From contig CP030759.1 in NCBI GenBank assembly GCA_003290465.1, positions 1,141,144 through 1,205,143 of the forward strand: 64,000 nucleotides of DNA. The letters are read 5' to 3'. The DNA is from Candidatus Sumerlaea chitinivorans (GTDB lineage: Bacteria; Sumerlaeota; Sumerlaeia; Sumerlaeales; Sumerlaeaceae). The translations under genes were made by a program, and so were the position numbers. Below, piece after piece: positions 1 to 8,803 of the stretch (positions are counted from its first letter, which is position 1; each line of letters opens with the position of its first letter). Below the pieces are notes generated by a model. That model did not search any database. It was not told the DNA's origin and saw only the letters and a program-made list of their open reading frames with translations.

Positions 1-1543
1 CAGCCTTCAAAGCCTCAAACAAAGTAACCCCACCCGTTACAATCGTGATCTGGTCTTGGGTGCTCTTGCGCACCAACTTTGCTTTGCCGATCTCGAATTT
101 TTCGTCGTTCGCATAGATGACTGGCGTCTTCGGGCGGGAAGTTCGAATGTAGGCGATACCGTTGTATTCGGCTGCAAGAGCGACGGCGTTCTCCGTTGCC
201 ACGGCATCCGATGGGTAGAACACAACGGAATTGGGAATCGCTCGAAAGAGAGCTAAATCTTCGAGGCCCATTTGCGACGGCCCGTCCTCGCCAATGCTAA
301 CACCCACGTGGGACCCGCAGAGATTGAGGTTGGATTGCGAGATACCGGCCATGCGCACTTGATCGAAGCCGCGTGAGAGGAATACAGCAAACGAGCTCGC
401 AAAGACAATTTTGCCGCGTGCAGCCAGCCCAGTCGCCATGCTAATCACGTTTTGTTCGGCGATGAATCCCTCGAAGAAACGATCGGGGTAAGCCTTCAAG
501 AACTTTTCGGAGTAGGTTGAATTCTTGGTGTCACCATCAAGAACCACCACCCGGGAGTCAGCAGCGCCCAGCCGCACGAGCGCTTCGCCATAAGCCTCAC
601 GCGTTGCCACCATGTCACCGACACGGTAGGCAGGTTTCTCCATTGGTTTTTTCTCAAACTTGGGTAGCTCGGCCACGATCGGCGAAGGGGGTGCGAGGTT
701 CTCTCCGCCAACAATGCCACATTTCTCAATGTCAGCAATCGCTTGTTGTTCCTCTTCGCCTTTCTTGAATGGCTTACCGTGCCAACCGTCCTTGTCTTCG
801 GCAAAGCTCACCCCTTTGCCCTTAAGAGTCTTCGCGATAATTGCGAAAGGCTTTTCACTGGAGCTCTTGGCAAGCTCGAATGCGTTGAGCAGCTCACTGA
901 CGGAGTGCCCTTCCACCGTCACGGCATTCCAACCGAAGGCCTCGAAGCGAGCCTTATAGACGTCCAGTCGGTGTTCGAGCATGGTCGCTTGGCTTTGACC
1001 CAGACGGTTCACGTCAACGATCGCGACCAGATTATCAAGCTTGTAGTAGCTCGCGAGTTCAGCAGCTTCCCACACAGCACCCTCAGCCACTTCCCCATCA
1101 CCAAGCAAGACGTAGGTGCGATAGCCGGTCTTGTCCAGATACTTGGAGTTCAACGCTAAACCCACTCCCGCGCCTAATCCTTGGCCAAGGGAGCCCGTCG
1201 CCACATCAACGAAAGGAAGCCGCGGGGTTGGATGCCCCTCAAGGTCCGAGTCAATCCTGCGCAACGTTAGCAGCTTCTCCACCGGGAAAAGGCCTGCTTC
1301 AGCCCAAGCCGCATATAGAATTGGAGCGGCATGTCCTTTCGAGAGGACAAATCGATCGTTCAGCGGGTGCTGAGGATTTTTCGGATCGTAGCGCATGACG
1401 TGGAAAAACAAAGTGGCCACGATCTCAGCACATGACAAACAGGTGGTTGGGTGCCCCGATCCCGCAGCGGAAGTGGCCCGGATCGAGTGAATGCGGAGGA
1501 CGTTCGCTTTCGCCTGCAAAGCGTTTACGAGTTCGGTATTCAT
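1..1543 (-). CDS. tkt: transketolase, C-terminus cut by window edge
   Basis: Transfers two-carbon ketol units in the non-oxidative pentose phosphate pathway, using thiamine diphosphate. The reading frame starts at the ATG complementary to 1541-1543 and runs off the left edge, giving about 514 of the usual 620-680 residues. Visible landmarks are the N-terminal GSGHPTT motif, the cofactor motif [15 protein letters not shown] followed by the IVDVN asparagine, and the pyrimidine-domain stretch [16 protein letters not shown] with its catalytic glutamate. A divergent aldehyde dehydrogenase shares the upstream region. Sugar metabolism genes nearby (galT, isomerase) fit a saccharolytic cell. Confidence 0.95.
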   Translation of the reverse strand, partial: MNTELVNALQAKANVLRIHSIRATSAAGSGHPTTCLSCAEIVATLFFHVMRYDPKNPQHPLNDRFVLSKGHAAPILYAAWAEAGLFPVEKLLTLRRIDSDLEGHPTPRLPFVDVATGSLGQGLGAGVGLALNSKYLDKTGYRTYVLLGDGEVAEGAVWEAAELASYYKLDNLVAIVDVNRLGQSQATMLEHRLDVYKARFEAFGWNAVTVEGHSVSELLNAFELAKSSSEKPFAIIAKTLKGKGVSFAEDKDGWHGKPFKKGEEEQQAIADIEKCGIVGGENLAPPSPIVAELPKFEKKPMEKPAYRVGDMVATREAYGEALVRLGAADSRVVVLDGDTKNSTYSEKFLKAYPDRFFEGFIAEQNVISMATGLAARGKIVFASSFAVFLSRGFDQVRMAGISQSNLNLCGSHVGVSIGEDGPSQMGLEDLALFRAIPNSVVFYPSDAVATENAVALAAEYNGIAYIRTSRPKTPVIYANDEKFEIGKAKLVRKSTQDQITIVTGGVTLFEALKA

Positions 1544-1636
1544 AGCAGTTTCAAATCCGTCAAGTTTGGACGGCTAAGGTCCAGAAAAAAAGAATATCTT
1601 TTCTAACTCGCAAAAAGTGTGACATCCGCGTAGGGT

Positions 1637-1659
1637 GCGGGTCGCGGTCGCGGGTCGCG
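1637..1659. repeat. short GC-rich direct repeat in divergent promoter region
   Basis: GCGGGTCGCG occurs at 1637-1646 and again at 1650-1659, with a shorter GGTCGCG between them. It lies in the 279-base gap between the divergent transketolase and aldehyde dehydrogenase genes. It could be a regulator binding site or chance GC-rich repetition; nothing else in the gap is recognisable. Confidence 0.35.
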
Positions 1660-1822
1660 AGGCCAGCACTTGTGCGCAACCACGCAGTCATCAGCGCAAA
1701 CGTGAGCTAGTGATTTTCATTGATTCTCTTGCTGGCATTTTCACACGATTCTCCGTTCGTGACACAAGCTTAGTAGCAATCAAGGTATAGACCCTCATCA
1801 ATCGCAAATACGGTGAGAACCA

Positions 1823-3307
1823 ATGAACGTGGATGAAGCAAAAATTTCAGCCATCGTGGAAGAAGTTGTCCGCCGCCTGAAGGAACAGGGTTTCGCAAGT
1901 GGCTCTCTCCCACAAAGCAGCGCTGGGGCGGGGGCAGTGGCAACTCGAAGCCGTGGCACGAGCGGACTGCGTGGCGTCTTCTCAACCATCGAAGAGGCCA
2001 TCGAGGCTGCATGGCAATCTCAGAAGATCTATGCGGATGCTTCGATGGAAACCCGCAAGAAAGTTGTGGCAGCCATTCGACAGGTCGGCGAAGAGCACAA
2101 GGAAGATTTTGCACGGCGGATCTACGAAGAGACGAAGCTTGGGCGCATTGACCATAAGATTCGCAAACACGAGATCGTCATCCGGTTAACCCCGGGACCA
2201 GAGGACTTGGTCACGCGGTGTTGGAGCGGCGACCACGGGCTTACGGTCGAGGAATATGCGCCGTATGGTCTCATCGGGGCAGTAACGCCGGTCACACACC
2301 CCGTCGAGACGGCGATCAATAATGGCATCAGCATCCTTTCGGGTGGAAACACCGTGGTGTTTAACCCTCACCCAGCTTCTAAGCGCGTGTTTGCTTACGC
2401 CATACATCTCTTCAATGAAGCTATCTATCGGGCTACCGGACTCGAAAACTTGATGACGACTATCGAAGAGCCAACCATCGAGACCGGCAAAACGATGTTC
2501 CGACATCCGAAGGTGCGAGTGTTATTGGTTACGGGTGGGCCCGGCGTGGTGCGCGAGGCACTCAACAGCGGGAAAAAATGCATTACTGCTGGCCCGGGCA
2601 ATCCGCCGGTGGTCGTGGACGAGACAGCAATTATCCCAAAAGCTGCCAAGGATATCATCGATGGGGCTGGTTTCGATAACAACATCCTGTGCATAGGAGA
2701 AAAGGAAGTTTTTGTCGTGGAGAGCGTGGCCGATCAGCTGATTGCAGAAATGAAAAAGCTTGGATGCGTCATGCTTTCGCGCGAACAAATCTCGGCATTA
2801 GCAGAGAAAGCTTTCCGATGCGAAGGTCAACATGGGAGTGGAAAATCCTGTGGCGGCGCGGTTTTGAACCGTGATCTCGTTGGACGCAGCCCACAGGTCT
2901 TAGCGCGCGCGATTGGCTTAGAGGTTCCGCCTGACTGCCCCATGCTGATTGGCGAAACGGAGTTCGATAACCCTTGGGTCCAGCACGAGCAAATGATGAT
3001 GTTCCTGCCCATCGTGCGCTGTCGCAATTTTGACGAAGCGCTCGACATGGCTGTAAAAGCCGAGCACGGGTATGGACACACCGCTGTGATTCACTCTCTG
3101 AATGTAGCCAACATGACGAAGATGGGCAAGGCAATGAACTGCTCCATTTTCGTGAAAAACGGGCCGTCGTACGCTGGCCTTGGAGCTGGCGGTGAAGGGC
3201 ATACCTCCTTTTCTATTGCGAGCCCGACCGGCGAGGGACTAACCACCGCCCGCACATTCTGCCGAATCCGTCGCTGTACGCTCGTCGATTACTTACGCAT
3301 CGTTTAG
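1823..3307 (+). CDS. CoA-acylating aldehyde dehydrogenase, PduP/EutE-like
   Basis: Oxidises acetaldehyde or propionaldehyde to the acyl-CoA with NAD+. The 494-residue length fits the family. Cys290 in the context DNNILC is the expected catalytic thiol, and the EKEVFV stretch following it is typical of PduP/EutE. Residues 2-20 form an amphipathic helix (VDEAKISAIVEEVVRRLKE) separated from the catalytic domain by a Gly/Ala/Ser-rich linker (about 24-48). That is the layout of encapsulation peptides that send enzymes into bacterial microcompartments. GGTGAG lies about 6 bases before the ATG. A BMC vertex protein is encoded at 20986-21261, but no other shell gene is in this window. The exact substrate is not determinable. 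Confidence 0.9.
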   Translation: MNVDEAKISAIVEEVVRRLKEQGFASGSLPQSSAGAGAVATRSRGTSGLRGVFSTIEEAIEAAWQSQKIYADASMETRKKVVAAIRQVGEEHKEDFARRIYEETKLGRIDHKIRKHEIVIRLTPGPEDLVTRCWSGDHGLTVEEYAPYGLIGAVTPVTHPVETAINNGISILSGGNTVVFNPHPASKRVFAYAIHLFNEAIYRATGLENLMTTIEEPTIETGKTMFRHPKVRVLLVTGGPGVVREALNSGKKCITAGPGNPPVVVDETAIIPKAAKDIIDGAGFDNNILCIGEKEVFVVESVADQLIAEMKKLGCVMLSREQISALAEKAFRCEGQHGSGKSCGGAVLNRDLVGRSPQVLARAIGLEVPPDCPMLIGETEFDNPWVQHEQMMMFLPIVRCRNFDEALDMAVKAEHGYGHTAVIHSLNVANMTKMGKAMNCSIFVKNGPSYAGLGAGGEGHTSFSIASPTGEGLTTARTFCRIRRCTLVDYLRIV

Positions 3308-3365
3308 CGGGCACGCTTCATAGCGCGGTGAGGGCCAAGGCAGTTGAGCATTTCTTGCGGCGCAT

Positions 3366-3407
3366 GCCCCCACCCTGAACGACGGAGGTGGAGGCCCCGC
3401 ATTTTTT
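3366..3407 (+). terminator. intrinsic terminator after aldehyde dehydrogenase
   Basis: The arms GCCCCCACC (3366-3374) and GGTGGAGGC (3387-3395) pair at eight of nine positions. Six T follow at 3402-3407. It sits about 60 bases after the aldehyde dehydrogenase stop and before hisH. Confidence 0.6.
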
Positions 3408-3473
3408 CACGATCGAGCTACCCTCACGCGTTGCCGAAATAAAGATCCGCATATCCTCTATTGAGTGCATAAG

Positions 3474-4094
3474 ATGATTTCGATCGTTGATTACGGAATG
3501 GGAAATTTGCGCAGCGTCGCGAAGGCCTTCGAGAAGATCGGGGCAAAGGTCGAGCTTATCGAGACCTTAGACGACGTTCGCCGCGCGCACACCCTTGTGG
3601 TTCCGGGCGTCGGAGCTTTTGGCGACGCGATGGCAGGCTTGGAGCAACGCAAGCTCACAGGGGCAATCCGTGAGCATGTGGAAGCAGGAAAACCACTTCT
3701 CGGAATATGCTTGGGACTCCAAATTCTCTTCGAGCGCAGTGAAGAATCCCCGAGCGTTCCCGGCTTGGGAATCTTGCGAGGAGACGTGCGACGTTTCGTT
3801 TCCGCTGACCTAAAAATCCCGCAGATGGGATGGAATAAGATCGAGGTCAATCCTCAAAGCCGCCTGCTGAGAGGCTTAGGTGACAATCCCTACGTCTACT
3901 TTGTGCATTCGTACTACGTGGCTCCGATTGACCAGGAAGTGATCGCCGCCACTACTGAGTACGGGATCCAATTTGTTTCCGCGATTGAGCGTGGAAACCT
4001 CTTTGGAGTGCAATTTCACCCAGAAAAAAGCCAGCAAATTGGGCTTCAGATTCTTCGCAATTTTGCAACGTTGGTGGGTGAAATTCCTGGATAG
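3474..4094 (+). CDS. hisH: imidazole glycerol phosphate synthase, glutaminase subunit
   Basis: Class I glutamine amidotransferase that passes ammonia to HisF in histidine biosynthesis. The N-terminus MISIVDYGMGNLRSV is the conserved family start, so the ATG at 3474 is preferred to an in-frame GTG at 3465. The nucleophile motif LLGICLG and the C-terminal FHPEKS (His and Glu of the triad) are both present. Length is about 206 residues, normal for HisH. hisF is not adjacent, and hisB lies 46 kb away in the window, so histidine genes are dispersed here. Confidence 0.95.
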   Translation: MISIVDYGMGNLRSVAKAFEKIGAKVELIETLDDVRRAHTLVVPGVGAFGDAMAGLEQRKLTGAIREHVEAGKPLLGICLGLQILFERSEESPSVPGLGILRGDVRRFVSADLKIPQMGWNKIEVNPQSRLLRGLGDNPYVYFVHSYYVAPIDQEVIAATTEYGIQFVSAIERGNLFGVQFHPEKSQQIGLQILRNFATLVGEIPG

Positions 4095-4191
4095 CGGGCC
4101 TGTTCAAAGCACCCAGCCAATATCTGCCGACAGGCGAGTAGCGCACGATCGGTGCGGTGAAAGCCAATGCGCTGGGCCGCCTTAAATGGAA

Positions 4192-4228
4192 AGCGGTGAG
4201 GTGTTGCCGATCGCAAAACCTCACCGCT
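4192..4228. terminator. hairpin between convergent hisH and cimA
   Basis: The arms AGCGGTGAGGT (4192-4202) and ACCTCACCGCT (4218-4228) form a perfect 11-bp stem with a 15-base loop. It lies in the 163-base gap between two convergent genes, so it may end transcription from both sides. No clear T-run follows on either strand. Confidence 0.5.
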
Positions 4229-4257
4229 CGGCTTGTATGCGCGTCGCTTGAGACAGG

Positions 4258-5865
4258 CTACTCACCTACATTGGCGCGTTCGCTCTCCGCCGAACGCAGC
4301 AACCGATATTCGATAGAATCCACAAGGGCCTGCCAACTTGCCTCGATGATGTTCTCCGAGACACCGACCGTTGTCCAAGCTTGCTCACCATCAGAACTTT
4401 CAATGAGCACGCGGACCTTTGCAGCGGTCCCCGCCCGAGCGTTGATCACTCGGACTTTGAAGTCCGTCAGATGCACTTTCTCGAGCTCGGGATATGCGCG
4501 AGAAAGAGCCTTACGTAGAGCCCGATCCAGCGCGTTGACCGGCCCATCGCCATCCGCGACCACATGGTGCTCCTTGCCTTTTACATTGAGCCGAATGATG
4601 GCCTCAGCCGGACACGGTGCATACGGGCTTTTGCCATAGGTGATCACCTTGAAATCCTTGAGTTCAAAGAACGGTGTGTACTGACCTTTGGCCTTTTTCA
4701 CGAGTAACTCAAAGCTCGCTTCTGCCGCTTCAAACTGATACCCGTCGGCCTCCAGCTCCTTGATCTGTTGGACGATCTGCTTGACGTCTTCAGAAGTTGC
4801 CGCGAGGTCGATTCCCAGCTCTTCGAGTTTCGACTGAATGTTGCTTTGCCCGCTTAGCTCGCTCACCAGAACTCGACGGACGTTCCCCACGGTTTCTGGC
4901 GGAATATGCTCGTAGGTCGCTGGGTTGCGTCGCACGGCGCTCACATGTACGCCGCCCTTATGGGCAAAGACGGTTTGTCCCACATAGGGTTGTCGCGGAT
5001 CTGGCGGGATGTTCGCAATCTCAGCCACAAAGTGCGATACTGCAGTCAGTTCCCGAAGTTTCCCCGGTGGCAAGCAGCGCTTCTTTAGCTTAAGCTCAAG
5101 ATTAGGGATGACTTGGATGAGGTCCGCGTTGCCGCACCGCTCACCATAGCCATTAATAGTCCCCTGAACGTGTGTCGCGCCGTGGTACACGGCGACTACT
5201 GAGTTTGCAACTGCCATACCAGCGTCATTGTGAGTATGAACGCCGATAGGGAGTTTCACGGTCTCCCGAACCTTTGCCATGATTGCCGGGATTTCCGTGG
5301 GCATGGTGCCACCGTTTGTATCGCAGAGCACAATGCAATCGGCCCCAGCTTCTTCGGCCGCCTTCAAAGTTTGCAGTGCGTAGGCTTCATTGCTCTTGAA
5401 GCCGTCGAAGAAGTGCTCTGCGTCGTAAATGACCTCTCGACCGTGGCTCTTGAGGAAACTGACAGAGTCGCGAATCATTTCGAGGTTCTCTTCCAAGGAC
5501 ACCCGAAGCGCCTCGTGCACATGCAAATCCCAAGTCTTGCCGAAAATGGTGACCACGGGTGTTTCCGCTTCCAAAAGTGTGAGAATCTGGGAATCCTCCG
5601 ACGCCTTCATGTTCTTTCGGCGCGTACTCCCGAAAGCAGCCAACTTCGCGTGGCGCAAAGGGATGTTCTTCATTTTCCGGAAGAAATTGATCGCTTTGGG
5701 ATTCGAGCCGGGCCAGCCTCCCTCGATGTAGTCGACGCCAAAGTCATCGAGCCGCTGCGCGATGTGAATCTTGTCCTCTAAGGAATACGAGATAAACTCA
5801 CCTTGCTCACCATCCCGAAGAGTCGTGTCATAGATCAGAACATCTTTTTGGACTTTATCACTCAT
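4258..5865 (-). CDS. cimA: (R)-citramalate synthase
   Basis: Condenses pyruvate and acetyl-CoA to citramalate, the threonine-independent entry to 2-oxobutyrate and isoleucine. It belongs to the LeuA/homocitrate synthase superfamily. The N-terminus carries YDTTLRDGEQGE, then VDYIEGGWPGSNPKA, which is characteristic of the long CimA type. The metal-site histidines are in GVHTHNDAGMAVANS, and a C-terminal LeuA dimerisation/regulatory domain is present (about residues 390-525). The 535-residue length fits. AAAGGA lies 10 bases upstream of the ATG. An isoleucine-rich leader ORF (5983-6057) precedes it, supporting the isoleucine role and suggesting end-product control. Confidence 0.92.
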   Translation of the reverse strand: MSDKVQKDVLIYDTTLRDGEQGEFISYSLEDKIHIAQRLDDFGVDYIEGGWPGSNPKAINFFRKMKNIPLRHAKLAAFGSTRRKNMKASEDSQILTLLEAETPVVTIFGKTWDLHVHEALRVSLEENLEMIRDSVSFLKSHGREVIYDAEHFFDGFKSNEAYALQTLKAAEEAGADCIVLCDTNGGTMPTEIPAIMAKVRETVKLPIGVHTHNDAGMAVANSVVAVYHGATHVQGTINGYGERCGNADLIQVIPNLELKLKKRCLPPGKLRELTAVSHFVAEIANIPPDPRQPYVGQTVFAHKGGVHVSAVRRNPATYEHIPPETVGNVRRVLVSELSGQSNIQSKLEELGIDLAATSEDVKQIVQQIKELEADGYQFEAAEASFELLVKKAKGQYTPFFELKDFKVITYGKSPYAPCPAEAIIRLNVKGKEHHVVADGDGPVNALDRALRKALSRAYPELEKVHLTDFKVRVINARAGTAAKVRVLIESSDGEQAWTTVGVSENIIEASWQALVDSIEYRLLRSAESERANVGE

Positions 5866-5924
5866 AAGCTGCGCATCCTTTCGATATAAGAACTGTGGGC
5901 AATGTGTGCGGAATCTGCCCGCTC

Positions 5925-6071
5925 ATCACAGAGATTATTTTCTGAGGGTGATTGCTGAATATAGGAGATGTGGGATGTGCGCTTATTGGACCCGTGAGGG
6001 CCCAATAATACCGATGGCAATTATGCAGGTGGGCGATATGTGGCGCAGTTGTGCCATTGTTGCTCTGTGAT
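5925..6071 (-). promoter_or_regulatory. candidate isoleucine-responsive attenuator leader of cimA
   Basis: On the minus strand the 241-base gap between fpr and cimA holds four elements in order. First is ATCACAGAG (complement of 6063-6071), just before a leader ATG. Then comes the 24-codon leader ORF. Third is a hairpin formed by TTATTGG-CCC and GGG-CCAATAA (5983-6008), covering the last leader codons and stop. Last is CTCTGTGAT (complement of 5925-5933), a perfect complement of the first element. The two 9-mers could pair across the leader and cover its weak ribosome site. No U-tract terminator is seen, so the mechanism (transcriptional, translational or Rho-dependent) is open. Confidence 0.55.
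5983..6057 (-). CDS. isoleucine-rich leader peptide of cimA
   Basis: A 24-codon ORF (ATG complementary to 6055-6057, stop TAA at 5983-5985) beginning MAQLRHISPTC and continuing with IIAIGIIG. Isoleucine is at positions 7, 12, 13, 15, 17 and 18, using ATA, ATT and ATC codons. The consecutive ATT-ATT codons sit at the base of the hairpin that ends at the stop codon. The order of Ile codons then hairpin is the classic layout of leader peptides of branched-chain amino acid operons. The ribosome site is weak (AGAG about 6 bases upstream). Whether it is translated is inferred. Confidence 0.5.
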   Translation of the reverse strand: MAQLRHISPTCIIAIGIIGPSRVQ

Positions 6072-6107
6072 ACCGCCGTGCTCCTTTTGCATTCAAAAAG
6101 TCAACTC

Positions 6108-6935
6108 TTACCAATACTTTTCGTAATGGATTTCGCCTTCGCCTGTTGCAGGATCAAACAGCCTGTACCCCTCGCTGGAAAGAATCCCGATCATCGACTC
6201 GATCATAGTGGGGTTCCCACACAGGAATACGTGTGTTGTCCCCGGCGAAGGATTGAACCCCCAACAAATACCGATTTTGCGCTCGCGCCACACATTTTGT
6301 ACATACCCGGTCAAACCACTCCACGGAACTGGCTCGAGGTAGGGGCGGCTGACAACGGGCAAATAGGCAAAGTTTTTACGGAGTCGCGCCATGGTGATGA
6401 GTTCAGCGTGGTACCCAAGATCCCATGAGCATTTTGCCCCATGGATGACCGCGAAGTGACGTTCGTGATCGTGAGCAAGGTGGGTCCGGAGCATACTCAT
6501 GTAGGGCGCAATGCCTGTGCTTGTTGCCACCAAAACTACGTGGCGATCGGGTGGAACTTGATCCAACGTAAACAGCCCGCTGACTTTTTTCCCAAGCCAC
6601 AGTTTATCCCCTACCTTCAAGGCAAACAAACGAGGCGTCAGCTCCCCCGTCCGCACCAGACTGATGTAAAACTCAAAATACTCTTCTGCTTTTGAGGATG
6701 AAGCGATCGAATATGCTCGACGAATCAGCTTTGAGGGCTCTTGGGGCTCGGAAGATTCGGACTCGGAAATCCAGACGCGAGGGGCTGAAGCGGGTAAGCC
6801 AAGAACTGCGAACTGGCCCGGGATAAACGAGGGCAAAGGCCAATCGACCGGAGCCACCCGAAGGATCATCAGCTCAGGAGTCACATCGATCCTATGCAAG
6901 ACTACAGCATTAAGCTGAGCGTCGGCATCACTCAT
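6108..6935 (-). CDS. fpr: ferredoxin/flavodoxin--NADP+ reductase
   Basis: FAD enzyme moving electrons between NADP(H) and ferredoxin or flavodoxin. The flavin motif RAYS is at residues 73-76 and the nucleotide-binding LVATSTGIAPYMSMLR near residue 130. FLCGNPTMIESM and the aromatic C-terminus HYEKYW are typical of bacterial Fpr of about 260-275 residues. It lies downstream of an ABC export cluster on the same strand, with a 93-base gap, and upstream of the cimA leader. An acidic insert (residues 57-68, rich in Ser and Glu) near the FAD domain is unusual. Confidence 0.9.
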   Translation of the reverse strand: MSDADAQLNAVVLHRIDVTPELMILRVAPVDWPLPSFIPGQFAVLGLPASAPRVWISESESSEPQEPSKLIRRAYSIASSSKAEEYFEFYISLVRTGELTPRLFALKVGDKLWLGKKVSGLFTLDQVPPDRHVVLVATSTGIAPYMSMLRTHLAHDHERHFAVIHGAKCSWDLGYHAELITMARLRKNFAYLPVVSRPYLEPVPWSGLTGYVQNVWRERKIGICWGFNPSPGTTHVFLCGNPTMIESMIGILSSEGYRLFDPATGEGEIHYEKYW

Positions 6936-7028
6936 GGGTTCAGTGCCTTACGTGGACAGAAGCATATTTCAATGCTATTCGTACAAACTCGAGGACAGGC
7001 TGAGCGAACGCCGCCACACCGGCAGAGA

Positions 7029-7850
7029 TCACTGTTGTTCTACGCCTTCACGAAGAGCGTGTTCGCGTTGAGTAAAGAGAAACCACGACAACGTTGCCAT
7101 GAGTGCCCCAAAGATCAGGAGGGACGAAGCCGCAGAGAAGTCGGTCACTTCTGCATCTTTCATTATAAGCTCCAAGGGGCCATCCGTCATGAGCGACTGC
7201 GGGCAACCGCTCAAGATCAGGACGCAAAACCGAGGTGAGAGCAACTTGAGCGAACTTGGAATGATCATCACCACAAATTCGACAAAGAACAAAAAACCAC
7301 CGCCGTACGTCAGAGGTTTGCGGGTGAAGAGGGATAGAAACATTCCTAAGTAAAAGTATGGAAATGCACCGAGTAGGGCGGCCAGCACATGCCAAGAAAT
7401 GATGCCAGCTTCCTTTGCTAACATCTGGGGATTTTCCATCAACCCACACACGACATAGGTGGCCAATAATGTGATTACCAAAAAGAGACTCAGCCACCCA
7501 AAAGCGACGAGGCTCTTAGTCCCCCAAAGGAGCGTCCGAGACACTGGGCGAGTCCAAAGATGCACGAGCGTTCGAGATTCAAGTTCTTCGCTAAGAACGA
7601 GAATCCCGGCATATAGTGCAGAAGCAGGTAGAATCAAGCCTACAAAAAGCCCCACAAAAAGCTCAAAATACTCATCGATGGGCGAGATGGGAATGTGAGA
7701 TCCTTGGTTACTGGCGAGCAGCCGACTCAAGAGCTTGACGAGAGACGGTAGTAACCCCACCCACAGCAACAGCACAAGACGCACTTTCCCGCGGAAGAAC
7801 TGATAGTTAGTAATCCGCGTGAGAGCTTGTATCTGGCTCAGCATGGACAT
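7029..7850 (-). CDS. ABC-2 type transporter permease (pair 2)
   Basis: Integral membrane protein of about 273 residues with roughly six hydrophobic segments. The segment SEELESRTLVHLWTRPVSR, between the first and second membrane regions, is typical of ABC-2/NatB-type permeases. The ATG at 7850 is chosen because it lies 8 bases after the preceding ATPase stop; longer extensions would run back into that gene. Together with the ATPase at 7859-8803 it forms an exporter or membrane-remodelling unit. Substrate unknown. Confidence 0.8.
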   Translation of the reverse strand: MSMLSQIQALTRITNYQFFRGKVRLVLLLWVGLLPSLVKLLSRLLASNQGSHIPISPIDEYFELFVGLFVGLILPASALYAGILVLSEELESRTLVHLWTRPVSRTLLWGTKSLVAFGWLSLFLVITLLATYVVCGLMENPQMLAKEAGIISWHVLAALLGAFPYFYLGMFLSLFTRKPLTYGGGFLFFVEFVVMIIPSSLKLLSPRFCVLILSGCPQSLMTDGPLELIMKDAEVTDFSAASSLLIFGALMATLSWFLFTQREHALREGVEQQ

Positions 7851-7858
7851 TGGGTGGC

Positions 7859-8803
7859 TCACTCTTTCACCAAGTACTGGAAGACCGCGTCCAAATTGTC
7901 GTCCACCGCATAGACTTCCTCGACCGACCATTGGCGGGCGACCACCCCATTTTGAATCACCTCGAACAGTTCCGCTGGTCTATTAGTGCGCACCTCGAGG
8001 GCGTCCTCCGGGGGCTCTGCAAATGTCAAGGCCATCACAGATTCGAGTTTCGCGAGCTCGCCAGCAATTCTTCTGCGCTCGCGGCTCACGATACGGTAAG
8101 TAAGTGGCTGGTTTTCGATCAGAAACCGAATTTCCTCAATTCGTCCCTCGGCAAGAACACGTCCACGATGTATAAGCAAAATCCGATCTGTGAGAGCCTC
8201 AATCTCGTGCAGAATGTGACTCGACACAAGGACAGTTCGTCCTTCGGTCCCCAATTTTCCGAGTAAATCGAGTACAAGCTTGCGGCCCGGCGGATCTAAG
8301 CCGTTTAAGGGTTCGTCTAAAATAAGGACTTCCGGGCCGTGAATCAGCGCTGCGGCCAACTTGACGCGCTGGCGCATCCCCTTTGAGTATTCTCGGATCC
8401 GGCGATGCGCAAACGCACTCATTTGGAGAAGTTCGATGCGTTCTCGCGCTCGCACCAGACTTTCATCGCGAGGAAAACCGCTGAGCTGCCCCATGAGGGT
8501 TATAAACTCTTCGGCATTCATGTCCTCATAAAAACTATCGGTATCAGGACAGTAGCCAACCCTACGCATGACCTGAGGTTCCCGCCACGGATTGCAGCCA
8601 AGTACGCGAACTTGCCCACGGCTTGGACGCAGACGCCCTGTGATTAAATTGAGCAACGTTGATTTTCCCGCGCCGTTTGGCCCCAGAATGCCAGTGACCC
8701 CAGCACCAAATGAAGCGGTGAGCTGGTTGACGCCAATCACCTCTCCGTACCATTTGCTGACGTCACGCAATTCTATCACTGAGCCGTTTGACTGGCGACT
8801 CAC
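7859..8803 (-). CDS. ABC transporter ATPase (pair 2)
   Basis: ABC ATPase of about 314 residues. Walker A GPNGAGKST is at 41-49, signature YSKGMRQRVKLAAAL, Walker B VLILDEPLNGLDP, and the switch histidine is in VSSHILHE. A C-terminal tail of about 90 residues follows the domain, as in CcmA/NatA-type ATPases of ABC-2 exporters. The start is the GTG at 8803: it overlaps the TGA of the upstream permease (GTGA), and the protein then begins just before the conserved VIELRDVSKWYG. This indicates translational coupling within a five-gene run. Confidence 0.88.
   Translation of the reverse strand: MSRQSNGSVIELRDVSKWYGEVIGVNQLTASFGAGVTGILGPNGAGKSTLLNLITGRLRPSRGQVRVLGCNPWREPQVMRRVGYCPDTDSFYEDMNAEEFITLMGQLSGFPRDESLVRARERIELLQMSAFAHRRIREYSKGMRQRVKLAAALIHGPEVLILDEPLNGLDPPGRKLVLDLLGKLGTEGRTVLVSSHILHEIEALTDRILLIHRGRVLAEGRIEEIRFLIENQPLTYRIVSRERRRIAGELAKLESVMALTFAEPPEDALEVRTNRPAELFEVIQNGVVARQWSVEEVYAVDDNLDAVFQYLVKE

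Noticed and set aside
1637..1659. CRISPR-like or tandem-repeat array
   Set aside because: Only two copies of a 10-mer with a 3-base gap; no spacer structure.
5983..6108. T-box riboswitch upstream of cimA
   Set aside because: No AGGGTGGnACCGCG-type T-box sequence; the leader ORF with Ile codons explains the region better.
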